Program-made: the position numbers and the translations under genes
The notes under the pieces: model-generated
Told to the model about the DNA's origin: nothing
The model's database searches: none
What the model saw: only the letters and a program-made list of their open reading frames with translations
Shown: positions 58,467 through 64,000 of the stretch, in pieces
Numbering within the stretch: the stretch's first letter is position 1
Layout: each line of letters opens with the position of its first letter
DNA from: Rosellinia necatrix
Lineage: Eukaryota; Ascomycota; Sordariomycetes; Xylariales; Xylariaceae
Direction of reading: 5' to 3'
DNA length: 64,000 nt
Assembly: GCA_021209875.1 (NCBI GenBank)
Contig: JAGYVD010000009.1
Location: 2,108,001-2,172,000, forward strand

Positions 58467-58928
58467 AATGACGCCCTCCGGGGTCCCAGCGGCGAAATCG
58501 CCTCCCGGTGACGCGCTGCCCGCGGACCTACGAGAGCAGTGGCTGGCCCAGCGGCCCGCGCGACGAAAGCCCGGCGAGAGAGACTGCCCGTCGCCGCCGG
58601 CGCGACGCCCGAGGCCCGCAGACGGGCGCTGGCGGCGTCCCTCATCAGCCCGCCCGGCACCTATCCCGCCCCGCCCCCCAACGCCGACGCCATGGGCGCC
58701 GGCCGCCACCCCCTCTGCCCCGGCGCCGCCGACCTCGTCGGCTTCGTCACCGCCGGCTCCTTCAACCTGCGCGACGGCCGCGGCGAGGCCATCGCCACCT
58801 TGTCCGCCCGGCTCGCCGCCGAGGAGATGGCCCGGTACGCGGATCCCAGGGACCCCGCCGCCAGGGTCTGCGTCGTCCGGGATGCCGGACACGGGATCGG
58901 GTGGCTGGCTAGGTGGGAGATTGTCTAG
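56074..58928 (+). CDS. POP1: RNase P/MRP protein subunit POP1, with an apparent frameshift near the 3' end
   Basis: Largest protein of nuclear RNase P and RNase MRP, required for tRNA 5' processing and rRNA processing. Single long exon from ATG 56074 (MPPKQALQGKGG). Visible are a Lys/Arg-rich N-terminal POP1 domain (AFQRVPFTMRRRTAAHNYKRIPKRLHKRA, THIWHAKRARI), the central POPLD domain (IPIILLACRNSNETRIPGTWTILLPWKCVKSVWYSLMHYPLSTGG) and the C-terminal KVxLLGRGVVTTCARIYRLP. A Thr run from ACG repeats (58426-58467) precedes LPADLREQWLAQRPARRKPGER. After about 58580 the family-like ending (DLVGFVTAGSFNLRDGRGEA..CVVRDAGHGIGWLARWEIV, stop 58926-58928) lies in the next frame; the original frame runs on to 58932 as low-complexity text. 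The switch point coincides with a (GA)4 run. Confidence 0.9.
58426..58467 (+). repeat. ACG trinucleotide repeat in POP1 (poly-Thr)
   Basis: About 13 ACG units encode poly-Thr in the linker before the C-terminal segment. It is slippage-prone and near the suspected frameshift. Confidence 0.85.
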
Positions 58929-58932
58929 ATAA

Positions 58933-59501
58933 AGGGGGAGAGAGGGGTTGGGTCGATGGTGTACCGATTCCCGAGCGTTGTCGGATTTCCGGCCTGGCAG
59001 GGAATCGCCCGCTTGGTAGTCACGTGGCAGACTTTGGCAGTGAGCATGAGGAGCAGGTAAACACGGCAAAGCTTTAATTCTTATCCTCCAAATAAATATA
59101 TGATGTTAGTTCTATTTGACTTGGTAGCCTTATTGAGATAGTCTTCACTTGCGGGGTTTAATACCGTGTATATTTTCGTTGTGGAGAATTTTCTATCTTA
59201 ATTTGTTTAATATATATATATTTTTTTAATCCGTGAGGACTACGCGATAGCTTGGTAATCTCATTTTGCTTGCTGGGTAAAGGCCCAACCATTCATCGTT
59301 ATAGCCAACCAACCACGAAGCGCTATAATTGTAGGCTCACATAGTCCTATATCTGAGTAGCGCGTCAGGGTAGATTCCCAACCCCTTTTATCATCTATCT
59401 CTAATTTCGTCCTTTTCGCCTGGCATCCCGAAGTGCGATTCACAGTGCCTTGTTATTCCGGAATAACTTTGAATACGTTCCTCGTTACCCACTCAGGCGT
59501 T
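58933..59501. other. Convergent intergenic POP1/HTS1
   Basis: AT-rich, with TA and T runs near 59208-59229. Probably 3' UTRs. No gene is seen. Confidence 0.5.
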
Positions 59502-61724
59502 TCATGTTGACGTCGTGTCACCGTTTGTCCGCTGCAATTCTTCGGCCAACAGCTTCTTGCACTCAGCAGTAAGATCCGTCTTCTCTATGAGCTTTCCCTC
59601 TTTATCAGGGTGACCGTCAGGCAGGCCCATGACCTTGACCCTCACTTTACCAGCTTTCAATTCATCCTCTCCGATGATCACAGCAAGAGGCGTGCCAGCT
59701 GTCTCAGCGGCCTTGAACTGCTGCGGTAGACGTGGTTTCACCTTGGGAGAAAATTCGGCGCTGAGCCCGGCATCCCAGAGCATACTGGCAATTTCCATGC
59801 GCTCCGGAAGGAGGCCGTTCTTGCCACCAAAAACCATAACATAAACATCACTGCCCCGCACACGTTGTTTCTCTTTCTCGTGGCGCGCCTTGAGTATTGT
59901 AAAAATTCGGTCGACGCCGAATGATATGCCAATGCATGGAATTTGTTTCCGTCCGTACATGCCGACCAAGTTATCATAGCGGCCGCCGGCAGCGATACTG
60001 CCGACTCTCGTTTCGGCCGAGCGGTCCTTAGCGGTAAGTTCGATAACCGCCTCGTAGATTAAGCCTAGAACATGATTAGTAAGAAGCCATAAACATGTAC
60101 TGCATCACTCGGGTTTCTGTACCGGTATAATAATCAAGACCGCGTGCCAGGGCTAAGTCGAATGATACTTGGTCGGCTATTTGGAAGGCCTTCAAATAGG
60201 TCTGAAGTAGGCTCATCTCTTCTATCCCCTTCTTGATTTTCTCGTTTGCAAGCATTTTCTCGTCGTTCTGTAGGAGTTCCATGATTTTCGGTATGTTGCC
60301 ACTGTATTTAGTCCACTCTAGAATTTCATCGGCAACGGTGTCTTCGAGGCCCTTCTCGATCATTTCCTTTTTAACCTCTTCACGACTCAGCTTGTCCAGT
60401 TTATCAACTGCGGAGCTGATTGTTCTGATTTTATCGTCAGGTACGCCGGCCACCTCAAACAAGCCCTATTGTGATAATTAGTCTGCCATGGCTGACCCAA
60501 AAAGAAATGGTAGATGGGGTGGCCTGAAGTAGACGTACATCAAGAATCTTGCGGTGGTTGATCTTCACAGTAACATCTTTGGCCAGGCCGAGCGAAGTGA
60601 AAACCTCGTTGATGATTCGTAGAATCTCGGCGTCGGGTATCATCGAATCATATTCGCCGGCGATATCGAAGTCACATTGATAAAATTCACGCATTCGACC
60701 CCTTGCGATAGCCTGTATGGCATGGCAGTTAGCAAGATTACGCTTCACCGTCTGTTGCCGCAGGCTGTTCCCCCTTTACCCAAAGCCGGTCCCCTTTGCA
60801 CGGTAGCAGCTCAATATACCTAGGTAACAAGATACTACCCTTGACCCTGTATTTCGCGTGCCTGGGTTTCATGGACCGACTGTGGGGGCAAGGGGGCGCC
60901 AGAGGATTCAAGAGTGGACGTGAGGGGTCGACGAACAGGTTGATCGCGTCGGTAGACCTTGGCGATGTGATAACGTTTGATTTGTTGAACACTGTTCATG
61001 GCAAGCCACCTCGCGAAGGGGACCTGCAAGTAACCAGTTGTTAGTTGACCGCGCAGACGGCGGGGGGAGCCATAGCCATGCCATGGACGTATGCTTACGG
61101 TCAAGTCATATCGAAGCGCAAGGTCCTCCTGCCTCTCGTGAGTATTGATTCATCATGGCAATGGGACAGGACCGGGCTAGGGACGTACCCCTCCCTGGTC
61201 GGCGAGCTCGTATATCAACTTGGAGTCTTCCTAGAGTGTCGTGTTAGTTCCACGGCCACCAGGCGGCTAATGGTTGGCCTGGGGGAGGGAGGGGGGTGTG
61301 ATCAACTCACCCCGTATTTCCCCGAGAGGATATTCTTCAATTCAAAGACAGGCGTGTCCAGCGCGACGCCTCCGTGGCGAGTGAAGGCATCACCAGCAGC
61401 CTTGAAGATGTGATCTCTGATCTTGATGTCTGCGCCAACCCAGTCGCGCGTGCCCTTGGGCACTTTGACCGACGCCCTATCGGTCTTCTCCATCTCGCGA
61501 AAGGTATTCGCGGCCTCGTTGGGGGGGGAGCTCGGAGCGCTACAATAACGCCGAGTGCTGGGGAGGCTAGAAGCCTGTGGTAGTTGGCGAAAGCGGCAGA
61601 GGTTCGTCGGGTTGTTGATGGTGAGGGGGTATGGCTGTCGTTGGGAGAATTGGCAACAACTAGTGACCATTCGGCAAAGATGGGACGGCAGTGGCCTTGC
61701 TGGCTGCAGGACCTGTAGTCGCAT
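59502..61724 (-). CDS. HTS1: Histidyl-tRNA synthetase, probable dual mitochondrial/cytosolic (7 exons)
   Basis: Class II aminoacyl-tRNA synthetase charging tRNA-His. Exons are 61724..61311, 61230..61189, 61128..61099, 61023..60937, 60712..60539, 60465..60123 and 60064..59502 (550 aa). All junctions keep frame ([64 protein letters not shown]). Motifs are KVPKGTRDW near the start, motif 2 [12 protein letters not shown], the HisA-type motif ARGLDYYTG, and motif 3 [10 protein letters not shown], then the anticodon-binding domain. Residues 1-77 are Arg/Ser-rich and acidic-poor (RRYCSAPSS) like a mitochondrial presequence. A second in-frame Met at 61493 starts [15 protein letters not shown] and would give the cytosolic form, as in yeast HTS1. 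Intron 4 (224 nt) is unusually long and begins GTTCGT. Confidence 0.93.
61491..61493 (-). promoter_or_regulatory. HTS1: Alternative (cytosolic) start codon of HTS1
   Basis: In-frame ATG (61493..61491) 77 codons after the first ATG, immediately upstream of the conserved catalytic core. Use would depend on transcription start or leaky scanning; inference by analogy with yeast HTS1. Confidence 0.6.
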
Positions 61725-64000
61725 TGGGGTGGTACCTCCGTGACTCACTTAAGTAACTGGCTACCGTCTCGAAATATTCCTTCAGTTTTTAGGTGCTCCT
61801 GCGGCAAAACGGGGCTATAGCGAGGAGGGCTAGTCACCTAGATGCAAGTGGGGTTTGGCATTGCGGTGATATGCGGTACACGAGGCGAGGGGCAGTTTTT
61901 TCGGTTTGTGTGGGATAAGAGAATATAATGAGGGGCTGTTCTGAGATGAGGTCATCGCCTACTCCCCGTCCTGACAGTGTCCATGCCTCTGGTCTTGGAC
62001 TCCAGATTACCTCAAACTAACCGCCGTTATAGAAGCTCTCAAGCTTTTTCTTAGCTGGAGTTGCCGGATGGCCCCTGTATAATGAGTTATAACGATAAAG
62101 ACTTTCAGCCAAATATCGGCAATATCAAAATGCCATAGTTATTGTAAAGGTCGTGAGTGTTGATCTCTACCCACTATCGCAGTCCTGACAGAATTAACCT
62201 ACCTATAATTTACAAGAAACGGTAAATCTGTCACGTACGACCACAGCCTCCAGAGAACTCGGGATCCCGTCCGCTCTCCCATAGATAAGCTGGAGAGCGC
62301 CAGATTAGTAGTTGGGTCGGTGACGACCAGCGAATCCCTGGTGTTGTACGTTTTGATTTTTTTTATGCACTTAACCGGAAGATATGTAATATATGGTAGG
62401 TAACATATGATATATGTTTAAAGCACATGGGCGTCATTTGTTGCTGTGGCCGTTCCAGTTCGAATTCTTGATGATCAATGTCCTTTCCCCCCTGTTTTTT
62501 AGTATTTATGATACTTAAAAACGGCATTGCTGCAAACAACAACGCCCCGAAGAACCTCCACTCGGGTTCCGTGCTTATCTCCTACCATCGAGTCGGTTGC
62601 ATCCGCATGTTTAAGAACAAAGTACCACATAACCCCAACCTCATCACCTAGCTCGTTGGGTTTATTAGCTCCCCAAGGTAATTCCACTATGCCCAGTAGC
62701 TCCGATTTCACAAATTTCATATAGTTAGGAAGTGAGAACGAAAAGGCGAACGGATAAACAAGAGTACACCATTAAAGAGCATCCAACATCTAGGTTCCGC
62801 AACGGAGTTGCTCGTTCTGTGAGGGCGACGAATAGAAAAGAGCAGAGGATATCTAGAACAAAGCTATATACTCCCGATAATAGCCATGAACACTGCGATA
62901 CTTCTCTATAGTGGAGATGGGAAGTATTATATTTCGCAGTTGATTTTGATACTGCGATCTGCCATGGTATTCCCGCGGATGGTAGTTTTGCATTCAACCC
63001 CTACGATCCATTGACCCGCTGGTCATGCCTTGTTCACCATCCTTCTTAATAGCTATAGAGCAAACCAAAACAATTGTTAGGAATCCTATTTGCATTTGAA
63101 CTGTGTTGCGTATATTTCAAACCAAAGTAGAGTTGGACTTCGTGACGTTCTCGAGTTACCAATCCCCCAAAAATTGCCCACTACAAGATAAATACGCCCA
63201 TATCTCAGATGTCAAATAACGCACAAATTAAAGAACCACCATTCTTCACGGCGGTTGTCTCCACATCATGATTATTTTTTGAGAAGATGGACTAGTTAAT
63301 TGACATGTCTAACGGAGTATGGTTATTCATAAAGACAGGCTGCTTCCTACACACAACCATACCTCTTCACCTTGAACGATTCATAGCTAGCGAAGGGCAA
63401 AATAGTGACAAAAACATCAGACACAAATTAATCTGTACCTGACTTACATAGTGCCTACCTGCCGACAGGATTGACTGGGTAATTTCCGCCAATTGCGCAT
63501 CACTCGTGCCACCAAGAACGGTAGATATGTTTTCCATCTGATGAAACCTCCAAACGCCAAATAATTGTATGCATCACCTTGATATTTCCACACAAACTGA
63601 CACCCCTTGCCAGATCCCATGAATACATATGGTGTGCAAAGCTAATACTCATCGTCCCAAAGATTTCGTCTGGTAGCTAGATCGCAGCCTCCACAGTAGA
63701 AACCACGGTCCATCACGTTGATGAATTTGTAGTAAAGTGGGAAAGGGCCAGAGGTATTCGTGTCGCACCGCGCTTGGGCATTTCGGACTAGAAGCGGGCT
63801 GGTGCCTCACCCTGCTCGACTGACAAGATAAAGGTGTTGATATATTAGCAAACTCATCAATGAATCCCATGTTAATACAGTTCCAAGAGGAGCGAACGAA
63901 CCATTATTGGTTTGAGGAGGTTGTGACCAATGAGACCAGTTCATAGTCGGGCGGCCGTGGTAGCGAGGCGGCCGCTCGATCGATGAGACCTCATCGTTAT
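61725..64000. other. Right-end region; no supportable gene
   Basis: HTS1 promoter followed by about 2 kb of AT-rich DNA. Bases about 62318-62352 carry the second copy of the dispersed repeat. Short frames (62499-62724 both strands, 63649-63870) lack motifs. Confidence 0.5.
62318..62352 (+). repeat. Dispersed repeat copy B (matches 5206-5246)
   Basis: The same core, GAATCCCTGGTGTTGTACG then TTTTG and a T-run, with a similar left flank (GTGAC..CCAGC versus GTGAC..CTAGT). Confidence 0.5.

Noticed and set aside
58508..58551. 44-nt intron in POP1 that would also restore the frame
   Set aside because: Shorter than other introns here and removes LREQWLA-like coding text; a frameshift at (GA)4 is simpler, though not proven.
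1..64000. CRISPR arrays, bacterial operons, rRNA genes
   Set aside because: None seen; gene structure is fungal and repeats are simple tandems.

Overview
The window is chromosomal DNA from a filamentous ascomycete (Pezizomycotina; Sordariomycete-like is my inference). The evidence is many short spliceosomal introns of about 48-100 nt with GTRNGT donors, CTAAC/CTGAC-like branch points and YAG acceptors. Housekeeping proteins are of fungal type, and secreted plant-cell-wall enzymes, a secondary-metabolism locus and AT-rich decayed blocks are present. All exon models below were built by hand from splice signals and reading-frame agreement. No alignment or search was run.

Layout. (1) 0-3.1 kb: 3' end of an Erf2-like DHHC palmitoyltransferase (+) and a small coiled-coil/polyQ protein (-). 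(2) 5.8-20.6 kb: a secreted carbohydrate/ester-degrading region. It holds a PL4 rhamnogalacturonan lyase (+), a type-B carboxylesterase (+), a tannase/feruloyl-esterase family protein (-), a dead DHA1-type MFS transporter (+, pseudogene), a cytochrome P450 (+) and a GH43 beta-xylosidase/arabinofuranosidase-type enzyme (-). (3) 20.6-23.1 kb: AT-rich, gene-poor, relic-like DNA. (4) 23.1-30.5 kb: two divergent multi-domain genes. One is an isocyanide synthase fused to a TauD-type Fe/2OG dioxygenase (-). The other reads as one continuous gene, an FAD monooxygenase fused in frame to an MCT-like MFS transporter (+). This pair is the best candidate for an undescribed biosynthetic system. (5) 31.4-33.3 kb: a CorA-fold membrane protein without a visible GMN motif. 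(6) 37.4-39.8 kb: an AlkB-like 2OG dioxygenase with embedded Cys-rich zinc-ribbon-like segments, preceded by a long pyrimidine-rich leader. (7) 39.8-48 kb: mostly non-coding DNA rich in CCTAGG-centred palindromes and simple repeats, with a small Cys/Ser-rich ORF and a secreted heme-thiolate peroxidase (-). (8) 48.9-61.7 kb: a housekeeping block of exosome subunit RRP40 (-), ribosome-associated Hsp70-like SSZ1 (+), an NT-C2 (EEIG1/EHBP1) protein (-), RNase P/MRP subunit POP1 (+, with an apparent frameshift near its 3' end) and histidyl-tRNA synthetase (-, with two in-frame starts suited to mitochondrial and cytosolic forms). (9) 61.7-64 kb: no supportable gene.

How the genes may work together. 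The PL4, GH43, carboxylesterase and tannase-family genes would attack pectin side chains, arabinoxylan and their ester decorations outside the cell. They lie close together but are not one operon-like unit. The isocyanide synthase/dioxygenase and the monooxygenase-transporter share an approximately 2-kb divergent promoter containing two different tandem repeats. This suggests co-regulated synthesis, tailoring and export of an isocyanide-derived small molecule.
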